From the NCBI GenBank assembly GCA_963921195.1, contig OY992537.1, forward strand, positions 68,750,040-68,814,039: DNA of 64,000 nt, written 5' to 3'. The translations under genes and the position numbers were made by a program. Positions 33,159 through 45,106 of the stretch are shown here, piece after piece (position 1 is the first letter of the stretch; every line of letters starts with the position of its first letter). The DNA comes from Pegoplata infirma. Taxonomy: Eukaryota; Arthropoda; Insecta; Diptera; Anthomyiidae. The notes under the pieces were generated by a model, which saw nothing but the letters and a program-made list of their open reading frames with translations, was not told the origin of the DNA and searched no databases.

Positions 33159-34379
33159 GAAAGACCAAATAAAGCTCATTTGCACATAGAAAACAAATTT
33201 GCTAATTTCCATCTTAAAATCAGTTACAGCAACAAAAAATCGTTTGAACCTTTTGCATAAAGGTCGTCTCAGTTAAATTTCAATAGTCACAAATGAATTT
33301 GGTTGTTATAACTGTATTTTAATTGATACAACCAACAAGTTTGGTTGTCACTGCTAAAAAAAAGCAGCAGCAACAGAACTTTTAGTTGAAACAACTGAGA
33401 AATTCGATTGGAAACTTTTTTTCTGTGTGTGGAGGTCTGTTTAAAATTGTTTGAATAGAACATGCAGTGAGCGTCAAAATTAAGTGTACTGGTCTAAAGT
33501 AGATGTTAATAATAAAACCCCTTATAATTACACCGTCCGACAACAATGAAAAAATTCGTTAATCACGAACTGGATAATATACGTTTGAAACTAGAGACTA
33601 AATGTAGTAAAACTGCATTTACAGTTTTTCTTTTGTGATCCTGTTTGTCCTTTTAAAAGGACATCAAAGTTTTGGAGGATTAAATTTTATAAAATATATT
33701 TTTTAACATTAATACTTGTCCTAGGATGCCACTAGTGATGGAAAATGAAAGAGGAGGATCTCCCCTAATTTTCCTATTTTATTTTTTTTACATATCAGGA
33801 AAAAAAAGTCAAGTACGTCCTTTTACAAATGTATCCTTCAATATCATTTAACATTTTCAACAAAATATAATGATAAAGTTTTCAAATGACCAAATCCTGA
33901 TTAATTTTTATTAAAAAATAAAAATTGTTTTATTCGACCTTTAAAATATTATATTTTGAGGATGTTTATTCTGGCTCGAGGTCATTATTTTCTTTACTAA
34001 TTAAAACCATGATATTCTCATAGCATAATTTTCAAGAAAATTGTTTTTTTGTTTTAAATTTATTTATGTTGGTCATTTTTGCAAGACTTAATCGACACGT
34101 GTTTCGGAATTTGTCAAATTCCATTGTCAAGATTATTTAGCAAAAAATAGAAACGATTTAATACAAAGTAGCAAACGAGTCTAATGACAAATCGTTTGTG
34201 CACAAACTAAAATATTAATACACATTCGCCTCTATTCACAATGAGAATTAGAAAGATGAAAAAATTGTACAGTACTAATAATTTTAGTTTGTGCACAAAC
34301 GATTTTTACTCAGCGTTGTAAACATAACATAAATTAAATATCTATCCGAATCAAAGAATTTGCAATAAAATGGCATTGA
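33159..34379. other. Gene-free stretch with transposon-end scraps
   Basis: About 33,260-33,434 has repeated 'ttggttgt/acaacc' words and ends with 'tttttttctgtgtgtgg', like the right end of the TA-inserting elements. About 33,950-34,145 is a reversed copy of the repeat at 15,630-15,800. No gene seen. Confidence 0.5.
34088..34134 (-). other. Hammerhead-like relic
   Basis: Minus strand: TAATC, then TTGACAA, then the GGAAT...ATTCC hairpin, GAAACACGTGTC and GATTA. The GAAAC-NNNN-GTC and the stem I pairing TAATC/GATTA fit a minimal type I hammerhead. But the core reads TTGACAA where CTGATGA is needed, so two invariant bases are lost. Confidence 0.35.
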
Positions 34380-35082
34380 TTTGTAGTTGCATATTTTAGC
34401 ATATTTTGGTATAAATGCATATTTTTGCATATTTTGATATAAATTAGACTTTTTTTAAATTTCATCAATATTTTTTTCAAAACTTCCTTAGGAAAATTCA
34501 AACCATATCCCCTATTTCTTTTAGAAAACTGTATTTATTTATCGAAATCATATTCTAATGCATTTTTTAAAGAAAATGGATTCTGGAAGTATAATTTTTA
34601 GATTCTGAAAAATTGTTCCTATTTAAAATGTTTCTATTCTGAGATATTTATGAATATCTCTTCAGGAAAATTGAATTTTTATTTTGATTAGAGTTAGGGT
34701 TTTTTTGCTTTAAGTTAATTTTTTGACTTGAAAATAGGAAAAAAGTAAAAAAAAATTATTTCAAAAATAAAGCTTTTTTTTTAGAATAAAGATCTTAAAG
34801 TATTGAAAAATAACTTGTTTTAGAAAAATATTGTATTATAATATTTTTTTTTTTTTCTTTTAGAAACTTTTTTACTTCAGAAATATTTAGTGACTCAAAG
34901 AAAAAACTCCTTAAGTTAAAAAATATTTTACTAACTAAAAATTGTTTCCCCTCAATAAAACATTTTTAAGAATTGTCGAGGGCCTTAAAATATTTGACAA
35001 AGCCTGATTTATGTTGACAATTTTATTTTTAGTAAAAACAATAATTTTTAGATGCATATTTTTAAAGTTTTTAGTGCATGTT

Positions 35083-35115
<33 letters not shown>

Positions 35116-35300
35116 TTTTATTTTTAGTACCAAAAAGGTACATAAAAATAAAATGTATTTATTCGGCCTTTATATATGTATATATATTCGATTAGAGTTT
35201 TATTCTAGTTCGAGGCCCAATGTTTTTAGTGCATATTTTGGATTTTTAGATGCATATTATAGGCACATATTTTCGTTTTTTAGATGCATGAAAGTACTTG
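34380..35300. repeat. Region with repeated TGCATATTTT words and a long T run
   Basis: TGCATATTTT or AGATGCATATT recurs at 34,390-34,435, 35,050-35,075 and 35,225-35,290. The spread at both sides of an AT-rich middle suggests another motif-array transposon, but I could not match its ends. A run of about 30 T lies at 35,083-35,112. Confidence 0.4.
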
Positions 35301-35735
35301 CCCTACTCATAACTATACACTTAGGTGTATTTTAATCAATAAACAATGAAATATTTTCTTTGTTTACAAAAATTGGTGGGCAAAAGAATTGGGGGTCAAA
35401 AAAATGCATATTTTTTTAATGCATTTAAAAAATTTTGATTTTTGTTTGAGTTTATTAACTGAGTTTAAACTCAGAAAATCAGAGCCCTCCTTAATAGGAG
35501 CTTTATTTTTCATGATCATATCGTTCATTTTTGAGTTAGTGATACAGAATTATTCGATATATCATGCTTTGTACTGTGTCAAAAATTCGTATTAATGTCT
35601 TTTAAACTCACAGTTTGAGAAAAGAACACGCTATAATTACATTTTCTACATACCGGCCCATTTTCAATGGAAAACCAGTTTCAATTGTAAACTTTAAACC
35701 AAATTTCTGCAAAATCAAATATATTGATTTATGAC
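35301..35735. other. Nothing recognised
   Basis: AT-rich, no repeat match or gene that I can support. Confidence 0.4.
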
Positions 35736-36346
35736 TAGTGTTTGGGGTCCGGGAATTCCCGGGTCGGATTTCCCGGGAATTCCCGGGAAAAGACTGACGG
35801 GAATTCCCGGGAATTTTTTTGATTTTTCCCGGGAAATCCGAGAATTTTATATAATAAACAATTTTACATAAAAAATGTTTATTTTAATTAAATTTTTAAT
35901 ATTTTTTTTACATACAGGTACAACTACATTTGCTATTTTTTGTATTTTTTCTATTTGGAAGAACAGTGCAAATATATATTCATAGGAAAACTGACCAAGT
36001 GTAAAAAGTATGGCAATATCATGAAAAAAATTAAAAAAGTCAAAAAATATACGTCGGGTAATGATAATTTTGTTAAGACTGTCAAAAAATACAAAAATTT
36101 TGAACCTAGAATTAACATTTCCAAAACAAATATTAAAAATGCTGCCAACTATATTAGTTCTTGCACGAATAACGCAATTTTAAATTTTTTTGCGATTTTT
36201 AGCTATTTTTTGCGATTTTTTGGGGAAAAAAGCTACAATATTTTTTTTTTTTAATGTATTTCAGGATTTTTAACTTTTATTATAAATAAATTATTTTTTT
36301 TTCCGTTTCCCGGGAAATTGAAAAATCCGGGAATTCCCAAACACTA
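35736..36346. mobile_element. hAT-type element with CCCGGGAATTCCCGGG palindromes (611 bp)
   Basis: The ends are TAGTGTTTGGG and CCCAAACACTA, a perfect 11-bp inverted repeat. It is flanked by the exact 8-bp duplication TTTATGAC (35,728-35,735 and 36,347-36,354). Palindromic CGGGAATTCCCG words crowd the left end and recur at the right end. The AT-rich middle has no protein match. Confidence 0.88.
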
Positions 36347-36478
36347 TTTATGACACTATACAAGTAAAGAAGCGATATGTATTTCCGTTTAGATTTTTTT
36401 AATTTTTTTCATATTCGCTTCTTTCAGCCCGTTCCTGTCGAGGGGCGGTCCTCTTAATTTTTAATTTCGTTTTTTTTT

Positions 36479-37265
36479 ATACCCTACACCACATTGTGGT
36501 ACAGGGTATAATGAGTTTGTGCGGATGTTTGTAACTACCCGAAATATTGGTTCTTGACCCACTTTTAAGTATACCGATCGACTCAGAATCACTTTTTGAG
36601 TCGATTTAGCAATGTCCGTCCGTCTGTCTGTCCATGTAAACGGTGTAAACACGATACAGGTCGCAATTTTTAATCAATTGATTGAAATTTTAAACTTAAG
36701 CCTCTTTTGGTCCAAGGACGAAGCCTATTGAAATTGAAAAAAAATCGGTCCATATTTAGACCTAGCCCCCATACAAAGGTCCCCTTTGACGCTAATAACC
36801 GCATTATAATATGTATCATTTCGAAATTTGGCAGGGAATCATGTCGCATCTACACAAATCACCATTCCGAAATTTAAAGAAATCGGACCAGTTCTTCTTG
36901 TAGCCCCCATAAAAACCACCTTCCCGAATTTCACATAAATCTCTCAAATTTCATGAAAATAGAAAATATTTAATTAAAATTCTGTTTGTGTATGTTAAAC
37001 GCGTACTTTAATAACCTTATCAAATCTGATTATCATCGGACCTTTTTTGGACTCAGGCCCCGATATTCAGTTAAAGCGGTTTATTAACAACAAAAAGAAG
37101 CCTATTTCACTCAATTTTGATTTGTGAGTGTTTTTTACACTTATTAAAGAGTTGACAAAATTCAGATCTTATCGGTCCATGTTTCAACTTGTGACCCATT
37201 TTCCGGGAAACTCTGGAGTAGGGTATTATATGGTCGGTCTTGACCGACTATAACTTTCTTACTTG
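36479..37265 (+). mobile_element. DINE-1/Helentron-like element, family alpha, copy 3
   Basis: It starts 'taccctacaccacattgtgg' and ends with GGTCGGTCTTGACCGACT, then 'ataactttcttaCTTG'. The 'gtccgtccgtctgtctgtcc' tract is intact. It is the best-preserved alpha copy and served as reference for the others. Confidence 0.8.
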
Positions 37266-37334
37266 TTTTAAATCCAATTTTTTTCCCCCAAAATATTTTT
37301 GGCCCTAAAGTTCACTTTGTCCAAAAAATATAAA

Positions 37335-37815
37335 AAAAAATATTGATGAAAAAAAAATTTATGACAAAAAAATACTGATGAAAAAAAAAATTATGAAAAA
37401 AAATATTGATAAAAAAATGTTGATAAAAAAATATTGATGAAAAAAAAATATTGATAAAAAAAAAAATATTGATGAAAAAAAAATATTGAAGAAAAAAAAA
37501 TATTGATGAAAAAAATATTGATAAAAAAAAATATTGATGAAAAAAAAATATTGATGAAAAAAAAATATTGATTAAAAAAAATATTAATGAAAAAAAAAAA
37601 ATATTGATGCAAAAAAAAAATATTGATGATAAAAAATATTGATGCAAAAAAAAAATATTGCTGAAAAAAAATTTTCGTGAAAAAAATATTGAAAAAAAAA
37701 AAATATTGATGAAAAAAAAAATATTGATGAAAAAAAATATTGATGAAAAAAAAAATATTGATGAAAAAAAAAATATTGATGAAAACAAATTAATGAAAAA
37801 AATATTGATGCAAAA
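37335..37815. repeat. Microsatellite-like array (AAAAAAATATTGATG)n
   Basis: About 30 imperfect units of 14-17 bases, A-run plus TATTGATG. On the minus strand they give a 158-codon frame of repeated FFSSIFFFINIF, which is not a protein gene. Confidence 0.9.
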
Positions 37816-37817
37816 TA

Positions 37818-38060
37818 ATTATGTTACGTTTTATTCCCCAGCTGGTGAATATTTGTTTTATTTACCACGATGTGAATTATTATTCAAGTTACAAACCCAA
37901 GTTACTAAAATTTTTGATTTTAAGAAAATGAAAACATTAGTTCTCATTTTCTTTTTTGTTAATCGTCTGCTTATATAGTCAAACTGAGGTGGCGTCCTGC
38001 AACTTTTTTTTTAAATTAGACACTAGCCTTAACACATATCATGTTAAAAGTCTCAGATTC
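37818..38060 (+). repeat. Dispersed repeat gamma, full copy
   Basis: It includes 'ttatgttacgttttattcc', 'gttaatcgtctgc' and 'tatagtcaaactgaggtggc'. Its reverse copy is at 40,660-40,865, and pieces are at 13,975-14,047 and 14,630-14,720. It gives the empty target for the hAT element at 14,048. Confidence 0.65.
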
Positions 38061-38114
38061 TGAAACCTATTTCCAATAGAATACGGTTTTACTTGTACTT
38101 TCTTTTCAAAACTT

Positions 38115-38560
38115 TATCCGTTTCGCTCTATCTCGCTTAGTTTTCGAGATATCGCCATTTTGAAGTTTTAACTAAATTTTAAGATCCCAAGTAAAAATGT
38201 GAAGGATCAGTACTGATCTGAAAAATGGATCGCTAAGATTAGATCAGTTTTAATCGGACGGATCAAATCAAGGATCAGTTCTGATTTTACTCGGATCAAT
38301 ACTGATCTTTTAAATCTTGGATCAGATGTTATATATAATATTTTTACTCGGGATGTTATTAAATAAATTCTAAGAAGTTATTTACTAAATTCGTACAAGC
38401 ACACTACCTCAATTCTAAGAAGAGAAATACGATGAAGTTATTTTAAGTAAATTTTAACTAAACTCGAACTAAATTGTGTGTGCACTTATTTTAAAGAAGT
38501 ATATCTTAAAAATAATGATATGTTTCATAGATTTCGGGAAAAATTCTTTTATAAAGTGAG
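38115..38560. mobile_element. Partial copy of the 58,731-type TA element, with a 167-bp insertion
   Basis: 'ctatctcgcttagttttcga' and then 'aactaaattttaag' followed after the insertion by 'ttctaagaagttatttacta' match 59,340-59,600. Outer ends are missing. Confidence 0.65.
38186..38352. mobile_element. 167-bp element with GGATCAGTACTGATC motifs (2-bp duplication AT)
   Basis: The ends are CCCAAGTAAAAAT and ATTTTTACTCGGG, flanked by AT on both sides. The host sequence in the related copy at about 59,412 reads 'taagaagttattt' without the insertion, confirming the limits. Repeated GATCAGTACTGATC-like palindromes fill it. The ends place it with the 8,656, 10,122 and 23,959 elements. Confidence 0.75.
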
Positions 38561-39094
38561 GGTCAGCAGTATGTCACCAGTGTTTGTTTTTTTTTTTTGC
38601 CGACTGGATTGGTCGGGATTGAACAACTTATATTACTTTCCAAAAAATTTTCTTTAAAAACCTTGCATCCATTGTGGAGGGTATCTAATATTTCGACACA
38701 TTCTTAATTTGTTTTTTTATTTTAATTACCTTTTATGTCAGCCATTTTATCGCATTTTACTTATGATAATTTAATGTTTTGACACTTTTTCAATTATTTA
38801 TAATTTTAAATTTTATTAATCAATATATAATTTCAATTACTTTATCATATTTATTTAATAATCTACCTTGATAAGAATATTTTTTTAAAAAATAAAACAA
38901 AATAATTACAGACAAAACAAGTATTCAATTTGATTTAACCCATTTTATGTAAAATTATTTGTAGACACTTAATAAAATCGGATCGAGTGTAAAAAAGTTC
39001 ACCCTACGAAAACCAAAGCAGCCGCTGAAAAAAAAAAATAATTCAGAAGAATTTTATAGTCCTGTACCTACTTATTGTTAGATCAAAATGTATA
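38561..39094. other. AT-rich, nothing recognised
   Basis: No gene, no clear repeat. Confidence 0.45.
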
Positions 39095-39183
39095 AGGGCT
39101 GGTAATCAATGATTAATGCTAATCAATGTTTCCAAATGTCAAATTTATATGAAAATAATCAATGATTAGCTTTTACCAGCCCT
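39095..39183. mobile_element. Tiny 89-bp inverted-repeat element with AATCAATGATTA words
   Basis: AGGGCTGGTAA at the left and TTACCAGCCCT at the right form an 11-bp inverted repeat. AATCAATGATTA or close variants occur three times. No certain target duplication. Confidence 0.5.
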
Positions 39184-39201
39184 AAGAACTAATTTATATT
39201 T

Positions 39202-40103
39202 TTATACCCTCCAACCACAGTATGGGGGTATACTCACTTTGTCATTCCGTTTGTAACGCATAAAAAAATCGGTCGGGGACCCCATAAAGTATATATATTA
39301 TTGATCTATGATCGATTCTAAGTCGTTTTATGAATGTCCGTCCGTCCGTCTGTATAAAACACGATTCAGTCCAAAATAAAAGAGCTAGACCCCTGAAAAT
39401 TAGTCAGAATATGTATAATGTTCATAGGCCGGTTAAGTTCGGAAATGGGCAAAATCGGGCCAGGTGAAAAAAGTTCCCCCTTAACAAACTAAAAAAACCT
39501 CTTAAAAAACGCAATTTTTACACCTTTTTTTGCCATTACTGTTAAACAAATGAAATCTTTTTATGTCAGAAGGGGTTTAAGCTCCTGAACTTAGACCCAG
39601 GGGGCTGGAAAATAGTTTTTTTCTACCCGCCCCCTTTTGTGGGCGTGGATTTAAAAAAACCATTAAAATAATGAGAAAATGGTACACCCAAAAAAAAAAA
39701 CGTGGGTATTCAATACTAAAAATTTAACTAATTTTAGTCCAAAAGGACCTAATGCAGAAATTGGTAACCAATACTAAAATTTTTAACTAATATTAGTCAA
39801 AACCAGTAAAAATTACTAATGTTAGTACTTTGAAGATACTAAAATTAGTAACCAATTAGTGGATTTTGGTACAATATCACTTACTAAACCTTTTACTGTA
39901 GAATTATTTTGAGTGTATTACTAAATTGAAAAAAGCATAATAAATAAATTAGTTAACATTTATCGCAATGGGAAAAGTATCCCTCACCACCCCCACCGAG
40001 CCCCCCCCCCCCCCAAAAAAAACGACCCTGTATTTTTTTATATGTTTTAACATGTTGGAGGGTATCATAGATTCGGCATGTCCGAATTTAACACTCTCAC
40101 TTG
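39202..40103 (+). mobile_element. DINE-1/Helentron-like element, family beta, complete copy
   Basis: It runs from 'ataccctccaaccacagta' through 'aatgtccgtccgtccgtctg' to the hairpin TTCGGCATGTCCGAA and 'tttaacactctcaCTTG'. A 231-bp TA-flanked element is nested at 39,685-39,915. Confidence 0.75.
39685..39915. mobile_element. TA-inserting element with ACTAATTTTAGT motif array (231 bp)
   Basis: The ends are CACCCAAAAAAAAAA and ATTATTTTGAGTG, flanked by TA on both sides. The inside is an array of ACTAATTTTAGT/ACTAATATTAGT variants. The terminus is the same type as 18,881, 42,990 and 58,731, but the internal motif differs. Confidence 0.65.
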
Positions 40104-40676
40104 TTTAACGTAAAATTGTCCAGAATTTAGGAATTTTTCTTTACAAAAAAATATCTTGCAATTAACTAAGAATTCAAGCATTTTTCAGAACAGGTACTGT
40201 ACTATTTTCCAATAATGGCGAAGTGAAATATCATTTCAGTCAGTCAACGTATGGTTCAACCTCATGTCTTATTTTATTTTGCTTTTTATAATTAATGTGT
40301 TAAATTTTTATAAGCCCCTTAAGTATAAACAAATAATAACAATCACAGTAATTAGTTTACATTTCTTTGATAAATTTATGACGTGAGACTTCTAGTAGTT
40401 TTAGTTGAAAGACTTTGTTATCTCAAGAGGTTCTAATATACACAGAAAAAAAAATTTACTAGGTTTGTAATAGCATTGAGTTAAAAAAATTTTCAATTTT
40501 GTTTTCAAAGTTGTAATAAACGATTACAAATATTTGAGTAAATTTTAAATTGATAAAAAATAAAAAAAAAACTATCGAACTTTTAATTGCATCACTAAAA
40601 TTATTTAGGTACTTAAATTTTTATAAATTTTTTTTTTTTATGATGATAATGTTTTAAGGCTGGTGTCTAATTTTAA
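40104..40676. other. AT-rich, single transposon end, no gene
   Basis: 'tacacagaaaaaaaaa' at 40,440 looks like a left end of the TA-inserting type, but its partner is not visible. Nothing else. Confidence 0.4.
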
Positions 40677-40904
40677 AAATGATGCAGGACGCCACCTCAG
40701 TTTGACTATATAACGACTAACAAAAAAGAAAGTAAGAATTACTGCTTTCATTTTTCTAAAGCCAAAAAGGTTTGCAACTTCGATTTGGACTTGGATAATA
40801 AATCACCTACTGGTGAATAAAAGCGTTTTTCACCAGATGGTGAATAAAACGTAACATAATCATTTTTTAAAATTTAAAAAAGTTGCAGGACACCACCTCA
40901 GTTT
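40660..40904 (-). repeat. Dispersed repeat gamma, reverse copy
   Basis: Reverse match to 37,818-38,060. It carries 'caggacgccacctcagtttg' at 40,685 and again 'caggacaccacctcag' at 40,886, right against the T/TCATCAA array, mirroring the layout at 37,335-38,060. Confidence 0.6.
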
Positions 40905-41620
40905 TTTCATCAATTTTTTTTGATGAAAAATTTTTTTTTTCATCAATTTTTTTTTTTATTTCATCAAACTTTTTTTTCATTAATTTTATTTTTTTATAAA
41001 TTTTTTTTCGTCATTTTTGCTTTTTTCCTCTTTTTTCCCCCTAATTTTTTTTGATGAAATTTTTTTTTTCATCAATTTTTTTTGATTTCATCAAACTTTT
41101 TTTTTCATTAATTTTATTTTTTCATAAATTTTTTTTTCGTCAATTTTGTTTTTTTTCCTCTTTTTTTTCATCAAATTTATTTTTTCATCAAATTTTTTTT
41201 CCATAAAATTTTTTTTCCATCAAATTTTTTTTCATCAATTTTTTTTTTCATCAAATTTTTTTTTCATCAATTTTTTTCATCAATTTTTTTTTTCATCAAT
41301 TTTTTTTTTTCATCAAATGTTTTTTTTTTCATGAATTTTTTTTTTCATCAATTTTTTTTTCGTAAATTTTTTTTCATACATTTTTTTTGCTTTTTCAAGA
41401 ATTTTTTTTTTCATCAATTTTTTTTTTTTTTTTCAAAAAAATTTTCATAAATTTTTTTTTTTTATAAAAAAATTTTTTTTCATACATTTTTTTTTGCTTT
41501 TTCAAGAATTTTTTTTTCATCAATTTTTTTTTTTTTTTTTCAAAAAAATTTTCATAAATTTTTTTTTTTTATAAAAAAATTTGTTCTTCATCAAAAACTT
41601 TTTTCATCCATCAAACATTT
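40905..41620. repeat. Microsatellite-like array (TTTTTTTTCATCAA)n
   Basis: About 40 imperfect units of a T run plus CATCAA or CATAAA, the complement of the type at 37,335. It includes a direct repeat of about 85 bp near 40,910 and 41,050 and another near 41,385 and 41,485. Confidence 0.85.
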
Positions 41621-41729
41621 TTTTCACGAAAAATCATATATCCCTTTTTTTTTACCAAAACTACTTTTTCAACTAGTCTAAACTTTTCACATAAAAATGT
41701 TCTATTTGTTTATCAAATGTACATAAAAC

Positions 41730-42760
41730 AAGTGAGAGTGTGGAATTAACTCATTACAAAATTTGATGTTTATTTTCATAAAAATAGGACGTGGAAAGCA
41801 TTACACTCCTCAAAAACGTGATTTTGTAAAAAATATGATTTCTGAACATAAACCATACTCTGAAACAGGAAAATTGGTTGGATGCGATTATAAAATGATT
41901 GAAAATTCAACAAAATTAACTTTAGAGCTTTAAAAAATTAGTCACAAGCGACGTTTGTCACTATAAGTGGTTAGGTGTTTGTAAAGACAATGGAAGAAGG
42001 CTCCTTTTACGGCAGCTCTAGAGCTAAAAAAGGACAGCAAATGCCGAAAATGTTCGTCGAAGATTACAAAACAACAACATTAATTCTTGTAGATTCGGAA
42101 AAGTGCGCCTACTCTCACTTAAGCATGCTGCAAGCCGTTTGAAGTTTGCTAACAGTAACTCAGAATGACCAGCTTAACAGTGGAACAGTGTTCTATGGAC
42201 AAATGAATCCATAGTTGTTTTATTTGGAGACATGGCATCACATACCTATGTCAGAAAACCCTATAACGCGGAATTCAATCCAAAATTTGAAATAAAAATA
42301 ACTTAAAATGGTGCTTATGGTGTGGGGGATATTTTCCTACTGTGGAGTGGGGTTCATATATTGGACCATGGCTCACATATTGAACTAGGACAATCGTCGA
42401 TATACACTTAACGTTTATATCGTCCAGAAATTAATGTTACCATAAGTTTCTGAGTAAATTCCACTAATTTAGGTCTTTTAGCACGTCAATTACCCAAAGC
42501 ATGACGGGAAATTGCAAAAAATTTCGTCTGGATAATAAAGTAAACGTGATGGAATGACCAGTGGTCAGTCCCCAGATCTAGATCAAATCGATAGTTAATG
42601 GACAGATATAGTAGAGAAGGGAGTGTCTTGAATACAACCAACTTGTAATGAAGTCCTTTGGGTGGCTGTTCAGCAAATCTGGAACTCAATTTCTAATTAA
42701 ACAGCCCAAAATCTCGTAAATTCGGTACAATAACGTTGTACAGAGGTAATTGTCAACAAT
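41730..42760 (+). pseudogene. Dead Tc1-like transposase
   Basis: Broken frames keep family landmarks in order: GRGKHYTPQKRDFVKNMI (41,787) with a DNA-binding SETGKLVG segment, then a transposase core with VLWTNESIVVLFG (42,190) and YVRKPYNAEFNPKF, then DPKH-like and SPDLD-like remnants of the DDE catalytic region (42,490-42,590). Many stops and shifts. The far end may lie at 43,930-43,975 ('tggtgctatttttttgacc'), with a TA-inserting element between. Not functional. Confidence 0.75.
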
Positions 42761-42989
42761 GAGCACTCGACAATTTTTTTTTAATATTTAAAGATATTAC
42801 AAAAATACTGAATTCATAATCCATTCATTTTTCAAATTTAGGAATTTAATTTTAATACAAAAAGTACTGTGGTGCTATTTTTTGACTGAGTCTTTTTGAA
42901 GTTTTTTTAAAAACTCTGAAAATTTTTAATAAAATAAAAAATCAAATTTGCCTTTTCTTATGTAATATTGTTTCACACTCTTGTAAGTA

Positions 42990-43864
42990 CACAAAAACAA
43001 ACTGTAATGTTAGCAAAAAAAGCTTGTAAACCTACAAGAAAATTTGCTGATTTTGAACCCACAATTTTTTTGCTAAAGTTAGCAAAAATGTTTTGCCAAT
43101 AATTAGTTAACTTAATTTTTTTTTTTTTGACACATTTGAGGACCCCATTGGGTTCGGACCCGATAGGTCCAGACCCCGATGGGCCTAGACCTAGTTGGTT
43201 TCCTTAAAAATCGTCATAGTTTTTGATCTAAAATTTGTGTCCGTTTCGCTCTACCTTGCTTAGTTTTTGAGATACGTGATTATAGGGGACCACTGGGGTC
43301 TTGAGAATTAAAAAACTCGATAACTTCAAAAATATTACTCGGAGAGCTTTTGACTATTTTGCGGTCTTGTTCTACGTATTGAATGCTACAAAAATGCTTT
43401 TGGACTTTTTGTTGTGTCGACAATATTTACCGAGATATGAGCATTTTAAAATTTTCGGGAATGCTAACTTTTTTGGATCCAAAGTTAGGGCCCATTAGGG
43501 CCCACACATGTGAAGAGGACCCGCGAAAGTATGGAGATTCTAAGAACCAAAAATGCCCTCCATTTTGCTCTATCTGGCTTAGTTTCCGAGATAGAGCCAT
43601 TTTAAGTTTTCTGAAAATAAAGAAAAATTTACCATTTATTTTTGCTAATGTTAGCAAAAAATCTTGTAAAAATGTTGTCAACTCAATTTCAAATCTTAGC
43701 AAAAGAAATTAGTTCAACGTTTGTTTAAAATTGCTAATGAGCTAAATGAAGTTTACAAGAATTTTTTGCTAACATGCTAATCTCAACTAAAAATTTGCTA
43801 AAAGTTAGCTAACTAGCATTAGCAAAAAAAAATTAGTAAATCTACTAACGTATTTTTTTTAGTG
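42990..43864. mobile_element. TA-inserting element with TTAGCAAAA motif array, copy 2 (875 bp)
   Basis: Nearly full-length relative of 18,881-19,768, with the same core and same subterminal TTAGCAAAA words, flanked by TA. The terminal bases are more worn (CACAAAAACAAA and TTTTTTTTAGTG). The 109- and 91-codon frames in its core are shared by both copies only because the DNA is. Confidence 0.8.
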
Positions 43865-44298
43865 TAACTTATGACACGTTTTCAGTGACATAAGTTTAAA
43901 TTGTTAAAAAAAAAACCCAACGAAGAAAATTTTGTTTTATTCTGGTGCTATTTTTTTGACCGCAGCTGTATATAGCTACAGTTAAGTTTATATATTATTG
44001 ATATGGGGTCCTCCACTGATATTGGTTTGCATGGAATAGCAAAGTAATATAACATAATTTTTTCTTAAAAAAACTTTGCTTTGGCAAGTAAATCCAAATC
44101 TTCAGCCAAATATTATCATGATTTAATGTTTTTGGGTAGAGTAAAAAATTCGCAGGCATTTTTATTTAAACAAGTGGTTACTAACAATAAGTTTGTTTCA
44201 CCAAAAATATTTTTTGTGTACTTTTATTTTCAAAACAAACACCAATACCTTGTTAAACAGCGATTCACTATTACGACCTTGTCCTAGAAAAATAAAAC
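43865..44298. other. Gene-free; probable end of the Tc1-like element
   Basis: 'tggtgctatttttttgaccg' at about 43,942 resembles a Tc1-like terminus and also a sequence near 42,871. The rest is unassigned. Confidence 0.35.
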
Positions 44299-44483
44299 CA
44301 AATAAGAAAATAATAGTCGGTCAAGACTGACCCTATACCAGTGTTTTCTGGAAAGTGGGTCTTACGTCCATATATAGAGCTGTTGGATCTATATTTAGTT
44401 AAATCATTAATTAGTGTAAAACAGATAAATTTGAGTGAAATTGGCTTACTTTTGTTGCCAATAGATCGATAAAACTGAATATC
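44299..44483 (-). mobile_element. Helentron-like family alpha, 3' fragment
   Basis: The reverse strand ends with the GGTCAGTCTTGACCGACT hairpin and 'attattttcttatttg'. It is about 185 bp, truncated at the other side. Confidence 0.65.
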
Positions 44484-45036
44484 GGACACCGCGCAATATA
44501 CTTGGCGTCACCAGTCGCGAAGACACATGATGATAATACTCCTCCCCAGCCTTACACAGCACCTCCCAGCAGCAGCACAGTAGCACGGATTCCGAATGCA
44601 CCCTAATAGTACAGCAATAGCTTTAACTGACATTACCACATATGTACTTAAATCTTGAGTCGTGGATTATATTAAAGTAAGCCATGTAAGCGCACAGTGA
44701 TGATCACGCCACCCTCTTCTAAGACATCGCCATCTCCAGTCTCCCCAACACCATCAAGAGGTGGGTGGTGAAATGTATGTGTGGCCGTCAGTCAGTTGTG
44801 GAGTTTAGAAATAAGAAGTCTAAACCCCGTAGAGCTTATCAAGGAGTCACAAATTTTTAAAATTAAATGTACAACTTTAGATTTGAACTACATAATTGAC
44901 ATGTTAAAGTGGATTAATGTTCATTAAGAAATAGCAATGAAATTTCTAAACATAATCATATTAACTGCATCTGAAAGATAACTAGGAAAGACGTCAAATC
45001 CAACAACACATTTTACCAAAACAAAGATAATGTTTG
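44484..45036. other. Unassigned upstream region of protease gene 2
   Basis: Less AT-rich than its surroundings, with no reading frame of note and no match to other repeats in the window. It may be unique regulatory DNA, but no defined site can be named. Confidence 0.35.
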
Positions 45037-45044
45037 TATAAATA
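45037..45044 (+). promoter_or_regulatory. TATA box of protease gene 2
   Basis: TATAAATA, with CTTCATTGTG about 30 bases downstream as likely transcription start. It is the same TATA word as gene 1. Confidence 0.7.
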
Positions 45045-45106
45045 AGTCGATACAATTTGAAAGCTCTTCATTGTGCCGAAATTTTTTTGACGCAATTACA
45101 ATTTAC

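Noticed and set aside
35940..36254. 104-codon frame inside the 35,736 hAT-type element
   Set aside because: Lysine/asparagine-rich AT translation with no transposase motifs; the element is too short for one.
37312..37788. 158-codon minus-strand frame of repeated FFSSIFFFINIF
   Set aside because: Pure translation of an A-run/TATTGATG microsatellite-like array.
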